Below, piece by piece: positions 16,345 to 26,301 of a stretch of DNA of 64,000 nucleotides. The stretch comes from SPGG2 sp964194625 (GTDB lineage Bacteria > Pseudomonadota > Gammaproteobacteria > Acidiferrobacterales > SPGG2), in contig CAXMNC010000215.1 in assembly GCA_964194625.1 (NCBI GenBank), positions 1-64,000 on the forward strand, read 5' to 3'. The notes beneath the pieces were generated by a model. It made no database searches, had not been told where the DNA came from, and saw nothing but the letters and a program-made list of their open reading frames with translations. The first letter of the stretch is position 1; each line of letters starts with the position of its first letter. The position numbers and the translations under genes are program-made.

Positions 16345-17628
16345 TCAGCGTAGCGCCGCGAATGCCTGCCGACCTGGATATTGTGCCGATGCACCCAGCT
16401 CCTCCTCTATTCGCAGCAAACGATTGTATTTGGCAGTTCGATCAGAGCGCGATAGAGAGCCAGTCTTAATCTGCCCAGTCCCCGTCGCCACTGCGATATC
16501 AGAGATAATCGTATCCTCTGTTTCGCCCGAACGGTGAGAAATCACCGCTGTATACCCAGCGTTTTCGGCCATCTCGATGGCAGCGAGGGTTTCAGTCAAT
16601 GTGCCGATCTGATTGACCTTGATTAAGATGGAATTGGCAATACCCGCATCAATACCCTTTTGAAGGATTTGTGTGTTGGTGACAAACAAGTCGTCGCCCA
16701 CAATCTGTACTTTCTTTCCCAAGCCTTCTGTCAATAGCGCCCAACCATCCCAATCATGTTCGCTCATACCGTCTTCAATACTGACGACCGCGTATTTGTC
16801 CACCCACTTTGCCAGTAAGTCGGCCATGTCCTTGGCGCTAAGACTCAAGCCTTCCGACGTCAGCTCGTAACTCTTGCCGTTAAAGAACTCCGAGCTCGCG
16901 CAATCTAGCGCAATCAATACGTCCTCACCAAACTTATAACCAGAATTCTCAATCGCTTCGACGATGATCTGTAGTGCGACCTCGTTTGAGGAAAGATCGG
17001 GCGCAAAACCGCCTTCGTCACCGACGGCCGTGCTTAAACGTCGTTCTATTAACAATGTCTTCAAACAGTGAAATATCTCAGCCCCACAGCGCAAGGCATC
17101 GGAAAAGTTCTCCATGCCCACCGGCACGATCATAAATTCCTGCAGATCCACGTTATTATTTGCATGCGCGCCACCGTTTATGACATTCATCATCGGCACT
17201 GGCATGCGAAAGTCATCTTTCTTAGCCAGATAACGATACAATGGTTGATCAACGTGTCGCGCCGCCGCCCGTGCCACTGCCAGCGATACGCCAAGAATGG
17301 CGTTGGCACCCAATCTCTGTTTATTGTCAGTGCCATCCAGTTCTAACATGGCGTTATCGATCTTTGCTTGGTCGCATGCATCCATGCCGAGCAATATCGT
17401 ACAGATGTCCTCGTTAACGTGACTGACCGCCTTCAATACGCCTTTACCGCCGTATCGAGTTTGATCGCGATCGCGCAATTCCACGGCCTCGCGTTCGCCA
17501 GTCGATGCACCGGAAGGTACCGAGGCACGGCCAAAGGCGCCGAACTTAAGCTCAACATCGACCTCAACGGTGGGATTGCCGCGGGAGTCCAAGATCTCAC
17601 GTGCGTGTATGCCAATTATCTTTGACAT
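16345..17628 (-). CDS. eno: Enolase
   Basis: Glycolytic enzyme converting 2-phosphoglycerate to phosphoenolpyruvate, and a component of the RNA degradosome in many gammaproteobacteria. The 427 residues carry the standard motifs: IHAREILDSRGNPTVEVDV, SGASTGEREAVELRD, GDDLFVTNT, LIKVNQIGTLTETL, and SHRSGETEDT. ATG start, 33 nt after the kdsA stop. It sits in the conserved tilS-pyrG-kdsA-eno-ftsB order. Its product PEP is a substrate of KdsA, encoded immediately upstream. Confidence 0.98.
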   Translation of the reverse strand: MSKIIGIHAREILDSRGNPTVEVDVELKFGAFGRASVPSGASTGEREAVELRDRDQTRYGGKGVLKAVSHVNEDICTILLGMDACDQAKIDNAMLELDGTDNKQRLGANAILGVSLAVARAAARHVDQPLYRYLAKKDDFRMPVPMMNVINGGAHANNNVDLQEFMIVPVGMENFSDALRCGAEIFHCLKTLLIERRLSTAVGDEGGFAPDLSSNEVALQIIVEAIENSGYKFGEDVLIALDCASSEFFNGKSYELTSEGLSLSAKDMADLLAKWVDKYAVVSIEDGMSEHDWDGWALLTEGLGKKVQIVGDDLFVTNTQILQKGIDAGIANSILIKVNQIGTLTETLAAIEMAENAGYTAVISHRSGETEDTIISDIAVATGTGQIKTGSLSRSDRTAKYNRLLRIEEELGASAQYPGRQAFAALR

Positions 17629-17661
17629 CGTAGTTTGATCGCCGTCCCCTGGCCCGATGGA

Positions 17662-18507
17662 TTATCCAGATCCAGCCTCTAATTCCAACGCGCTGCTCGC
17701 TTTCACCGTCCTATCTAGTGCAATCAACGTTTCCAGTAGCTCACGCATCCTCGCTAACGGCCATTGGTTAGGTCCATCACTAGGGGCGCGGTCAGGGTCG
17801 GGATGGGTCTCCATAAACAACCCAGAAATACCTACCGCCACTGCCGCGCGTGCGAGCGCAGGTACGAACTCTCGCTGTCCGCCGGACGATGTCCCTTGGC
17901 CTCCGGGCAGCTGTACGGAATGGGTGGCATCGAAAACCACAGGGCAACCCGTGTCGCGCATAATGACGACCGCCCTCATGTCCGACACGAGATTATTATA
18001 ACCAAAACTCGCGCCGCGCTCGCACACAAGCACGCGATCCTGGGCGCCGGCCTCGATAGCCTTGGCTACCACATTTTTCATTTCCCAGGGTGCGAGAAAC
18101 TGGCCTTTTTTAATGTTCATCGGCTTTCCAGAAGCAGCTACTGCTCTAATAAACTCTGTCTGCCTACAAAGAAACGCCGGCGTTTGTAAAACATCAGCTA
18201 CGCTGGCGACTGATTCTATTTCGCCCACATCATGAACATCAGTCAATACAGGAACACCGATCTCTTGCTGGACCGTTTCCAAAATCGCTAGGCCCTGCTC
18301 CATACCCAGGCCGCGGAATGACTTATGTGAACTCCGATTGGCTTTGTCGTAAGAAGACTTGTAGATGAACGGAATTTGGAGCTGATCGGAGATCTCTTTT
18401 AAGATGCCCGCAGTGTCAAGCGCCAGTTCGCGTGATTCGATGACACACGGTCCTGCAATGAGAAACATCGGGCGATCAAGCCCGACCTCAAAGCCACATA
18501 ACTTCAT
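17662..18507 (-). CDS. kdsA: 3-deoxy-D-manno-octulosonate 8-phosphate synthase
   Basis: Condenses phosphoenolpyruvate with arabinose 5-phosphate to give KDO 8-phosphate, the inner-core sugar precursor of LPS. The start at 18507 (MKLCGFEVGLDRPMFLIAGPCVIES) overlaps the pyrG stop by 4 nt (ATGA) and gives 281 residues, near the E. coli length; upstream in-frame codons belong to the pyrG overlap. Motifs include KANRSSHKSFRGLG, VLTDVHD, CRQTEFIRA, NIKKGQFLAPWEM and FDATHSVQLPGG. Metal dependence was not determined. Confidence 0.97.
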   Translation of the reverse strand: MKLCGFEVGLDRPMFLIAGPCVIESRELALDTAGILKEISDQLQIPFIYKSSYDKANRSSHKSFRGLGMEQGLAILETVQQEIGVPVLTDVHDVGEIESVASVADVLQTPAFLCRQTEFIRAVAASGKPMNIKKGQFLAPWEMKNVVAKAIEAGAQDRVLVCERGASFGYNNLVSDMRAVVIMRDTGCPVVFDATHSVQLPGGQGTSSGGQREFVPALARAAVAVGISGLFMETHPDPDRAPSDGPNQWPLARMRELLETLIALDRTVKASSALELEAGSG

Positions 18508-20156
18508 CGCGCCGCAACTCGTTTTTCCGTTAACGCCATCCGCCGTGCACGCGCTGCGGTAACGTACCCTTTGAACAGCGGATGGCCATCGCGGGGGGTG
18601 GAGGTAAACTCTGGGTGAAACTGAACACCGACGAACCACGGATGCTGAGGTATTTCGATTATTTCAACCAATAAGTCCTCAAAAGACGTGCCCGCAATCA
18701 CAAGTCCTTTTTCCTGCAGGTGCTCACGGTACTGGTTGTTGAATTCGTAACGATGTCGATGGCGTTCAACGATCACGTCCTCACCATACATAGTACGCAC
18801 GCGCGAGCCAGGTGTGAGCTTGCAAGCTTGGCCACCAAGTCGCATGGTGCCACCTAGGTCACTGTCGGCGCTACGAAGCTCTTTGCTGCCATCGGCGTTG
18901 TTCCATTCTGTTACCAATGCAATGATTGGTGCTTCGGTGTTGGGATCAAACTCTGTACTCTGCGCAGACTCGATGCCGGCAACGTTGCGCGCGAATTCAA
19001 TGACCGCAACCTGCATACCAAGACAGATTCCTAGATAAGGGATTTCATTGACACGCGCATACTCAGCCGTATTGACCATTCCCTGGATACCACGTTCGCC
19101 AAAGCCGCCCGGAACTAGAATCGCATCGACGTCTTCGAACGCCTTTGAATCAGGCCCGTGTATTTCCTCTGAATCGACGTAGCGAATATTGACGCGAGTA
19201 CGTGTGTGAATGCCTGCGTGCACCAACGCCTCCGACAAGGACTTGTAGGAATCCGCGAGATTCACATACTTGCCAACCATGGCGACCGTGACCTCAGCCT
19301 CCGGATGTTCCATTTTGTCGACAACCCCTTGCCAATCAGATAGGTCAGCCGCAGGCGCGTCGATGCCCAGCTTGTCCACAATAATCTCATCAAGCCCTTG
19401 CTTGTGCAGCATTACGGGGATCTTATAGATGCTGTCTACGTCGACGGCTGAAATGACAGCCTTGGCCGGCACATTTGTAAACAACGCAATCTTTCGTCTT
19501 TCATTATCCGGTAGCGGACGATCAGCTCGACACAGTAATACGTCCGGCTGGATACCGATAGAACGGAGCTCTTTGACCGAATGCTGCGTTGGCTTGGTTT
19601 TCATTTCGCCCGTGACTGCAATGAACGGTAACAACGTCAAATGAATATAAGCGACATCACGACGATCACGTTCGATCCCCATCTGCCGTATTGCTTCTAA
19701 GAACGGTAGCGACTCAATATCACCTACCGTTCCGCCTATCTCGACTAATGCCACGTCAGCGTCAGCCGCGCCCTGCATGATGCAGTGTTTGATCTCGTCG
19801 GTAATATGGGGAATCACTTGTACGGTGGCGCCAAGATAGTCGCCGCGGCGTTCCTTCTGAATGACGCTTTCATAGATACGGCCGGTCGTATAGTTATTGC
19901 GTTGGGTCATGGTGGTGCGTACGAAACGCTCATAATGACCTAGATCCAGATCGGTTTCGGCGCCATCGTTGGTGACAAACACCTCACCGTGTTGGAATGG
20001 GCTCATAGTACCCGGGTCGACGTTGATATAGGGATCTAACTTAAGCAGCGTGACCTTAAGGCCACGGGCTTCAAGGAGGGCGCCCAAGGAAGCAGACGCG
20101 ATTCCCTTCCCAAGGGAGGAAACCACACCACCAGTCACGAATACGAACTTCGTCAT
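18504..20156 (-). CDS. pyrG: CTP synthase
   Basis: Glutamine-dependent enzyme aminating UTP to CTP. The 550-residue protein has the N-terminal synthetase domain (FVFVTGGVVSSLGKGI, LKLDPYINVDPGTMSPFQHG, EVFVTNDGAETDLDLGHYER). The C-terminal class I glutamine amidotransferase domain has the nucleophile in PYLGICLGMQ and the His/Glu pair in VGVQFHPEFTSTP. ATG start, 131 nt after the tilS stop; that gap contains no recognisable gene. Product CTP is used for KDO activation and by CdsA, also in this window. Confidence 0.98.
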   Translation of the reverse strand: MTKFVFVTGGVVSSLGKGIASASLGALLEARGLKVTLLKLDPYINVDPGTMSPFQHGEVFVTNDGAETDLDLGHYERFVRTTMTQRNNYTTGRIYESVIQKERRGDYLGATVQVIPHITDEIKHCIMQGAADADVALVEIGGTVGDIESLPFLEAIRQMGIERDRRDVAYIHLTLLPFIAVTGEMKTKPTQHSVKELRSIGIQPDVLLCRADRPLPDNERRKIALFTNVPAKAVISAVDVDSIYKIPVMLHKQGLDEIIVDKLGIDAPAADLSDWQGVVDKMEHPEAEVTVAMVGKYVNLADSYKSLSEALVHAGIHTRTRVNIRYVDSEEIHGPDSKAFEDVDAILVPGGFGERGIQGMVNTAEYARVNEIPYLGICLGMQVAVIEFARNVAGIESAQSTEFDPNTEAPIIALVTEWNNADGSKELRSADSDLGGTMRLGGQACKLTPGSRVRTMYGEDVIVERHRHRYEFNNQYREHLQEKGLVIAGTSFEDLLVEIIEIPQHPWFVGVQFHPEFTSTPRDGHPLFKGYVTAARARRMALTEKRVAAR

Positions 20157-20287
20157 TAGCCCCCGTCTAGTAAGGTGTCACGCCTAAAACTGCGACGCAT
20201 TGCACAAATCGGCAGCGGGTAGAGCGTGTTGAGTAGGATTTCGACACCAAACCTGAACGGGGAAACAAAGTACCAGATGCGCGGCAT

Positions 20288-21679
20288 TTACACAACCGAA
20301 TCAACCTCAGGGCCTATTTTGGCCTTGCCTAACGCCACCTGTAGGCCGGGCTCATCGGGCCTGGCCGCGTAGGGCGCGCATACCCAGCGATCGGCGACGG
20401 CCGCCAAATCATCATCGACAAAGATCAGCGGCAAACGCTGACGCTGCCAAGGGGGAACCCCCGCCTCCTGCAATAGCTTCTTGAGCTTGTGGTGGTGCGA
20501 GCGTCCGGGCAAACGACAAATCTCACCACCTCGTCGCAACCGTACCGTAATCGCACCCTTGCCGATTCTTTCACGGGAGAGACCGTTGCCTATCGACTCC
20601 ACGCACTTTAGTACATATCCAGTGCCCGGGACCTCGATCGGTTGGCGCAGGTTCCACGCCACTTTCAAGCCAGGATCCGGATCTGTCAGGCGTTTCATCG
20701 CGAACAATTGACTCCGATAACGCCGCACCTCGGCCCCCGGCCAGGCCACGGCCGCATGCCGCGATCGCGTCGACTTAACGACAACATCGTCGATTTGGTT
20801 CATGTGCAGGGTCGAAGGCGGTGGTAGATTGAGCTGCCGAATCCAATAGCGCAGCACGTTGCGTCGGCGCTCCGATGATAAGTTTAACAACACCGGCACC
20901 AACAGCACAGCATCGACCTCGCAACCGCCCTGAGCTGCAATCGAAGACTCCATGTCTTCAAGCGCGATCGCGTCCAACAGTATCGTTGCCTCACCCGCAT
21001 GGCGCCCGCCACGCACAAGGGCATGCTTGGCCTGCGGCCAATGTTGTTCAAGCATGGGTACCACTCGGTGACGAATGAAGTTGCGCGAACGATGCACATC
21101 ACGATTGCTGGCATCCTCAACCCAACGCAAACTGTTGCGCTTGGCGTATGCTTCCAATTCGCTTCGTTCGAATTCTAATAAGGGCCGCATCAACTTGCCG
21201 GCAGAAAATCGACAAATTATCGACATCGCTGCCAACCCGCGCACCCCACTGCCTCGCAGCAGTTGAAGTAATATCGTCTCCGCCTGATCGTCTAGATGAT
21301 GCGCCGTCATTAGCACATCACCATGATCAACATGCTTCGCAAGCCATGCGTATCGCAAACGTCGGGCGGCGGCCTCTAGACCTTCGTCATCGCGGTCTTC
21401 AACTTGAATTCGGCCGGCCACGCACGATACGTCTAAATCGCGGCACACCCGCAGACAATGCTCAGTCCACTTGTCTGATTCGGCCTGTAGCCGGTGATTC
21501 ACATGCAGCGCGCTAATCTTCCAGCCCGTTGTAGTTCGCAACTGGCATAGGGCATGTAACAGGGTATGGGAATCAATGCCGCCACTATAGGCGACCTTTA
21601 ACGTAGCAACTTCGCCTAAACGCTCACTGAGGATTCGCCTGAGCGCATCAACGGAGAATCCAGATTCAGTTTTCTTCAA
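20288..21679 (-). CDS. tilS: tRNA(Ile)-lysidine synthase
   Basis: ATP-dependent enzyme that converts the wobble C of the tRNA-Ile(CAU) anticodon to lysidine so that it reads AUA. The 463-residue protein has the PP-loop LKVAYSGGIDSHTLLHAL, the HHLDDQAETILLQLLRGSG motif, and C-terminal tRNA-binding segments (RRGGEICRLPGRSHHHKLKKLL). The start is TTG, 14 nt inside the end of accA, with no strong Shine-Dalgarno, suggesting translational coupling. The accA-tilS-pyrG order is widespread in gammaproteobacteria. Confidence 0.95.
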   Translation of the reverse strand: MKKTESGFSVDALRRILSERLGEVATLKVAYSGGIDSHTLLHALCQLRTTTGWKISALHVNHRLQAESDKWTEHCLRVCRDLDVSCVAGRIQVEDRDDEGLEAAARRLRYAWLAKHVDHGDVLMTAHHLDDQAETILLQLLRGSGVRGLAAMSIICRFSAGKLMRPLLEFERSELEAYAKRNSLRWVEDASNRDVHRSRNFIRHRVVPMLEQHWPQAKHALVRGGRHAGEATILLDAIALEDMESSIAAQGGCEVDAVLLVPVLLNLSSERRRNVLRYWIRQLNLPPPSTLHMNQIDDVVVKSTRSRHAAVAWPGAEVRRYRSQLFAMKRLTDPDPGLKVAWNLRQPIEVPGTGYVLKCVESIGNGLSRERIGKGAITVRLRRGGEICRLPGRSHHHKLKKLLQEAGVPPWQRQRLPLIFVDDDLAAVADRWVCAPYAARPDEPGLQVALGKAKIGPEVDSVV

Positions 21680-22625
21680 ACTGTCCGTATTGCATCAAAC
21701 GCGTAGTGCGTTTATCTAGTAGCTCCTGTATCGGGAGGTCACACAATTCACCAAGTGCGGAAGATAGTGCGGTAGCAAGCGTCCGCGCCATCAAATTGAT
21801 ATCGCGATGCGCCCCCCCTAAAGGCTCCGGGATTACTTCATCGATTAGACCGAACTTTTCTAGTTTTTGCGCCGTGATTCCCATGGCTTCTGCTGCAATG
21901 GTGGCTTTATCGGCGCTCTTCCAAAGAATCGAGGCACACCCCTCTGGCGAAATAACAGAATAGGTGGCGTACTGCAACATTAATAGGCGATCGCAGACAC
22001 CAATGGCAAGCGCACCGCCAGATCCACCTTCCCCGATCACCACGCTAACAATCGGTGTCCTTAACTTACTCATGGTGTAAAGGTTTCGAGCAATCGCTTC
22101 GCTCTGGCCTCGTTCTTCAGCACCAACGCCTGGATACGCGCCGGGCGTATCGATCAGCGTTATGACTGGTAAGCGAAAACGTTCCGCGATTTGCATAAGT
22201 CGCAGCGCCTTACGGTACCCTTCGGGTCGTGGCATTCCAAAGTTGCGTTCTACCTTTTCGCGAGTGTCGCGACCTTTCTGGTGGCCAATAACCACAACTG
22301 GCCGGTCGTCTAATCGCGCGAGTCCGCCAACCATCGCTGCATCATCGCCAAACAGGCGGTCACCATGTAACTCCTGATAATCGGCAAAGATCCGATCAAT
22401 GTAATCCAACGAGTAGGGGCGTTGCGGATGACGAGCCAGTTGCGAGATTTGCCAGGATCCCAGCGATGAAAAGATAGATTCGGTCAGTTTATTACTTTTA
22501 GCCTTTAACCGCTTGATCTCCTCGTTAATGTTGATATCACTGTCCTTGCTCGCGAATCGCAGTGCTTCGATTTTCGCTTCTAACTCGGCAATAGACTGCT
22601 CGAAATCGAGATAGTTACTTATCAT
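21666..22625 (-). CDS. accA: Acetyl-CoA carboxylase carboxyltransferase subunit alpha
   Basis: With AccD, transfers the carboxyl group from biotin-BCCP to acetyl-CoA to form malonyl-CoA for fatty-acid synthesis. The 319-residue length is typical. Family motifs include LDFEQSIAELEAKIEAL at the N-terminus, HPQRPYSLDYIDRIF, GHQKGRDTREKVERNFGMP, PGAYPGVGAEERGQSEAIA, and IGEGGSGGALAIGV. ATG start, 35 nt after the dnaE stop, the standard dnaE-accA pair. Confidence 0.98.
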   Translation of the reverse strand: MISNYLDFEQSIAELEAKIEALRFASKDSDININEEIKRLKAKSNKLTESIFSSLGSWQISQLARHPQRPYSLDYIDRIFADYQELHGDRLFGDDAAMVGGLARLDDRPVVVIGHQKGRDTREKVERNFGMPRPEGYRKALRLMQIAERFRLPVITLIDTPGAYPGVGAEERGQSEAIARNLYTMSKLRTPIVSVVIGEGGSGGALAIGVCDRLLMLQYATYSVISPEGCASILWKSADKATIAAEAMGITAQKLEKFGLIDEVIPEPLGGAHRDINLMARTLATALSSALGELCDLPIQELLDKRTTRLMQYGQFEEN

Positions 22626-22660
22626 CGGCCACCGGTCCCTGTTGTGTGGTCAAACATACT

Positions 22661-25600
22661 CTAAGGATAGATCACGTGAACACTGCCAGCCCCCGCCATT
22701 TGCGAGAGGCTGTCCAGAACATGATCTGAAGGATCGATCTTCCACTCCTCGCCCAGGGCAATCTCGGCCTGGGCCGCCTCACTTTGATAGTTCAAATAGA
22801 CGGGACAGCGTCCCCGACTTGCAGGCTCGAGGATCTTTTTTAGCTCCTCCACAAAGCCATTCTGTGCAAGCTCTGCATCTATATCCACTACCAGCTTTGA
22901 CGCCAGCGCAGCGCGTGCCTGTGAAATATTGTAAATCTCCTCCGCGCTCATCTTAAAACCACCCGTGTATTCATCGACACTAACCGCCCCGCTAACAACC
23001 AACAGGTTGTCTTTCACCAGCAGGTCTCGATAGCGCGCGTAAAGCTCAGAAAATACCGCGAGTTCCAGTCTCCCACTGCGATCATCTAGCGTAAGAAACA
23101 TCATTCGGTCACCTCGTCGGGTACGCATGGTTCGCGTGGCAACGACAAGACCCGCAACGACGACCTTGCGATCTTGGCTCGGTTTGAGATCAGCAATTGT
23201 GGTGTGGGTCATATCAGCCAACTCGTGCGCAAAGCGTTCGATCGGATGGCCCGTTAGATATAACCCTAGTGTTTCTTTCTCGCCCTCCAGGCGCTTCTCC
23301 TCACTCCACTCAGGTGTGTCCACAAGGGGTTGGTCAACGGTGTCGACTGCCATCGCGAACATATCGTCCTGTCCCGTTTCTTGATTCCTGTTGTGCTGGC
23401 CAGCTAACTGCACAGCGCTCCCCAGATTTGCCATTAGCGCCGCCCGATGCATGCCCAGACTATCCATCGCGCCAGCACGAATGAACGATTCCAGCACCCG
23501 TCGATTTATACGACGCAGATCGACACGTTTACACAGATCAAACAGATCCTTAAGCATCCCGCCCTGCTTACGGGCCCCCAAGAGCGCATCAATCGCAGAT
23601 CGCCCCAAACCCTTGATTGCTCCAAGCCCATAAAGAATGGTTTTATCATCAACGGCCACGAACTCATATTCGCAGCGATTGATATCGGGCGAAACGACTT
23701 CTAATGATAAATCTCGACACTCCGCCATCATGGTCACCACTTTGTCCGTGTTGTCCATATCAGTGGAAAGCACAGCGGCCATGAAGGCAGCGGGATAGTG
23801 AGCCTTTAGCCACGCAGTTTGATACGCGATCAAAGCGTAGGCAGCTGAGTGCGAACGATTAAAACCATAGCCAGCAAACTTCTCGATTAAATCGAATATC
23901 TGCGAGGCTAGTCGCTGGTTAACGCCGCGCGCCACGGCGCCACCGACAAACCCTTCGCGCTGCAGTGCCATCTCCTCTGGCTTCTTCTTACCCATGGCAT
24001 AACGTAAGACATCGGCCTTCCCCGGGGAGTAACCAGAGAGTACCTGAGCAATCTGCATGGCCTGTTCCTGGTACAGAATCACGCCATAGGTTGGCTTCAG
24101 GATGGGCTCGAGACTTGGGTGTGGATACTCGATACGTGCACGACCGTGTTTACGCGCAATAAAATCGTCGACCATCCCAGACTGCAGTGGGCCTGGCCGA
24201 AACAACGCCACCAACGCGACGATCTCCTCAAAACGGTCTGGCTGTAGTCGCTGAATAAGGTCCTTCATGCCACGCGATTCCAACTGAAACAATGCCGTTG
24301 TCTTACATGACTTCAACAATGCGAACGTTTTTTCGTCTTCTAGGGGTAATTGTTCGATTTGCACCGGTAGTTCGTTGTTCAATCGGCGCTGAGCATTGAT
24401 GGCCTTGACGGCCTTATCAATACTCGTAAGATTTCGCAAACCTAGGAAGTCGAACTTGACAAGCCCCAACGCTTCTAGATCGTCTTTGTCGAATTGCGTC
24501 ACAAGTTGTTTACCACCCTGCTCACAATACAGAGGCATGTAATCGGTGAGCGCGGATGGTGCAATAACGACACCCCCAGCGTGCTTGCTCGCGTTACGTG
24601 GTAAACCTTCGAGTGCGCGGGCAGTATCGATGAGCTCGCGCACGTCTTCCTCTTGCTCGTAGCGCTCTCGCAACACTGGCTCTTGCGCCAAGGCTTTGTC
24701 GAGAGTGATCCCGAGTTCGAACGGAATCAGCTTTGCTAGCTTGTCGACATAACCATACGGGTGATCCATCACCCTGCCAACATCGCGGACTACCGCCTTC
24801 GCCGCCATGGTGCCATACGTGATAATCTGTGACACCCTATCTTGACCGTAACGCTGAGTGACATAATCGATCACACGGTCACGCCCTTCCATGCAGAAAT
24901 CGATGTCGAAGTCCGGCAGTGAAACGCGCTCCGGGTTCAAGAAACGCTCGAACAACAGATCATGTTTGATCGGATCAAGGTCAGTGATCGACAATGCCCA
25001 GGCGACAAGAGAACCAGCGCCAGAACCTCTGCCCGGTCCCACCGGTACATCATTGCCCTTAGCCCACTTTATAAAGTCAGCCACAATCAGAAAATATCCA
25101 GAGAAACCCATCCTGACAATGACATCAAGCTCGTGCTGCAGACGCTTGTTATACGGTTCGCGTGCGCTATCGCTCAACGATGAGAGTTTCGTCGCTAGCC
25201 CTTCGGCCGCCCCCTGTCTAAGCGATTCATCGATGGTCATACCAGCAGGTACCGGATAATCGGGCAGGAAATAACGCCCAAATTCGAGACGCAGATTACA
25301 CCGCTTGGCAATCTCTACCGTGTTCTCCAAAGCCTCCGGGATATCTTTGAATAACTCAGCCATATCTTCGATTGAGCGAAAATACTGCTGCTCGGTATAG
25401 AGACGTGGGCGACGGCTGTCACTTAGGGTGCGCCCGTCTTGAATACAGACGCGGATCTCATGGGTGCCAAAATCAGCGGTGTCCAAGAAACAGACACTAT
25501 TTGTTGCAACGACTGGCAAACGAACCCGTTGCGCTAAGTTTACCGTCGCGTGTACCGACTCCTCTTGCATGGGCTGGCCGATGCGCCTAAGGGTCAAGTA

Positions 25601-26095
25601 GAAGCGCCCTGGGAATAGCGACGCATATTCATCGGCAAGTTGGCCCGCAAGCGCATGGTTACCCGACAACAATGCCTGTCCAATTTCTCCATCCTCCGCG
25701 CCCGATAAGATAATTAGCCCGGCGCCATGTTGTCGAAACCAATCGCGGCGAATACACGGTCTGCCGGCATGTTGGCACTCCGTGTACGCCCGCGTTAGGA
25801 GCTGGCACAGATTACGGTACCCGGTTTTGTCTTGGCATAAGATTGTCAATCGGTAAGGCTTGTGGCCATCGACAGGATTTTCCAACCAGGCGTCGGTACC
25901 CACGATGGGCTTAATACCAGCCGCCGCCGCGGCCCGGTAGAACTTCACTAACCCGAACAGATTGGCAAGATCTGTGATGGCCACCGCCGGCATCCCCCGC
26001 TTGGCGGCGGCGGCCACAAGATTCGGCACGCTTATCATGCCATCGGCAAGAGCAAATTCAGAATGGACGTGAAGGTGGACGAAGCCAGTGCGCAC
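22661..26095 (-). CDS. dnaE: DNA polymerase III subunit alpha
   Basis: Replicative polymerase subunit. The 1144-residue protein has an N-terminal PHP domain (FVHLHVHSEFALADG), the catalytic palm with the metal-binding PDFDIDFCMEGRDRVIDYV, SKHAGGVVIAP, and PTYGVILYQEQAMQIAQVL. Helix-hairpin-helix, OB-fold (LDDRSGRLELAVF) and C-terminal tau-binding regions follow. The start is GTG; an in-frame TGA lies a few codons upstream. In most gammaproteobacteria rnhB lies directly upstream of dnaE; here the T2SS operon, in opposite orientation, separates them. Confidence 0.97.
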   Translation of the reverse strand: MRTGFVHLHVHSEFALADGMISVPNLVAAAAKRGMPAVAITDLANLFGLVKFYRAAAAAGIKPIVGTDAWLENPVDGHKPYRLTILCQDKTGYRNLCQLLTRAYTECQHAGRPCIRRDWFRQHGAGLIILSGAEDGEIGQALLSGNHALAGQLADEYASLFPGRFYLTLRRIGQPMQEESVHATVNLAQRVRLPVVATNSVCFLDTADFGTHEIRVCIQDGRTLSDSRRPRLYTEQQYFRSIEDMAELFKDIPEALENTVEIAKRCNLRLEFGRYFLPDYPVPAGMTIDESLRQGAAEGLATKLSSLSDSAREPYNKRLQHELDVIVRMGFSGYFLIVADFIKWAKGNDVPVGPGRGSGAGSLVAWALSITDLDPIKHDLLFERFLNPERVSLPDFDIDFCMEGRDRVIDYVTQRYGQDRVSQIITYGTMAAKAVVRDVGRVMDHPYGYVDKLAKLIPFELGITLDKALAQEPVLRERYEQEEDVRELIDTARALEGLPRNASKHAGGVVIAPSALTDYMPLYCEQGGKQLVTQFDKDDLEALGLVKFDFLGLRNLTSIDKAVKAINAQRRLNNELPVQIEQLPLEDEKTFALLKSCKTTALFQLESRGMKDLIQRLQPDRFEEIVALVALFRPGPLQSGMVDDFIARKHGRARIEYPHPSLEPILKPTYGVILYQEQAMQIAQVLSGYSPGKADVLRYAMGKKKPEEMALQREGFVGGAVARGVNQRLASQIFDLIEKFAGYGFNRSHSAAYALIAYQTAWLKAHYPAAFMAAVLSTDMDNTDKVVTMMAECRDLSLEVVSPDINRCEYEFVAVDDKTILYGLGAIKGLGRSAIDALLGARKQGGMLKDLFDLCKRVDLRRINRRVLESFIRAGAMDSLGMHRAALMANLGSAVQLAGQHNRNQETGQDDMFAMAVDTVDQPLVDTPEWSEEKRLEGEKETLGLYLTGHPIERFAHELADMTHTTIADLKPSQDRKVVVAGLVVATRTMRTRRGDRMMFLTLDDRSGRLELAVFSELYARYRDLLVKDNLLVVSGAVSVDEYTGGFKMSAEEIYNISQARAALASKLVVDIDAELAQNGFVEELKKILEPASRGRCPVYLNYQSEAAQAEIALGEEWKIDPSDHVLDSLSQMAGAGSVHVIYP

Positions 26096-26146
26096 GGGTG
26101 TAATTTCACATCAAATCGCTGACGCGGGAAAGGGGCAGAAGCGACC

Positions 26147-26165
26147 CGCACAAGAACATTCTTGG
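26147..26165. promoter_or_regulatory. Inverted repeat in dnaE/gspC intergenic region
   Basis: CAAGAA-CA-TTCTTG, a 6-2-6 palindrome within the 206-bp divergent region between dnaE and gspC. It overlaps the putative sigma-E-like -35 described separately. It could be an operator, but no known regulator site is recognised. Confidence 0.3.
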
Positions 26166-26180
26166 TTCCGGATAGTCAGA
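26154..26180 (+). promoter_or_regulatory. Possible sigma-E-like promoter towards gspC
   Basis: GAACAT (26154-26159), 16-nt spacer, TCAGA (26176-26180). This resembles the RpoE/AlgU consensus and the element found upstream of rpoE in this window. It is about 120 nt upstream of gspC. One mismatch in each box, so this is only a suggestion. Confidence 0.3.
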
Positions 26181-26257
26181 CATTAAAGATCATTTTGAAA
26201 CGATTTTGTGAATGAATCGTATTTAATCAGCAGCTTATTGGCACTTTTTTCAGTTAT

Positions 26258-26290
26258 TTGTTAGGTGTTTTCGGTACGCCTATATATAAT
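26258..26290 (+). promoter_or_regulatory. Possible housekeeping promoter of gspC
   Basis: TTGTTA (26258-26263) followed after 17 nt by TATATA (26281-26286), overlapping a perfect TATAAT (26285-26290), 11-20 nt upstream of the gspC ATG. The region is strongly AT-rich compared with the surrounding genes. If the TATAAT is used, the leader would be very short. Confidence 0.4.
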
Positions 26291-26301
26291 TTGAGATTAG
26301 A

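Noticed and set aside
20157..20287. Possible tRNA or small gene between tilS and pyrG
   Set aside because: No cloverleaf, conserved T-loop or open frame with a ribosome site was found.
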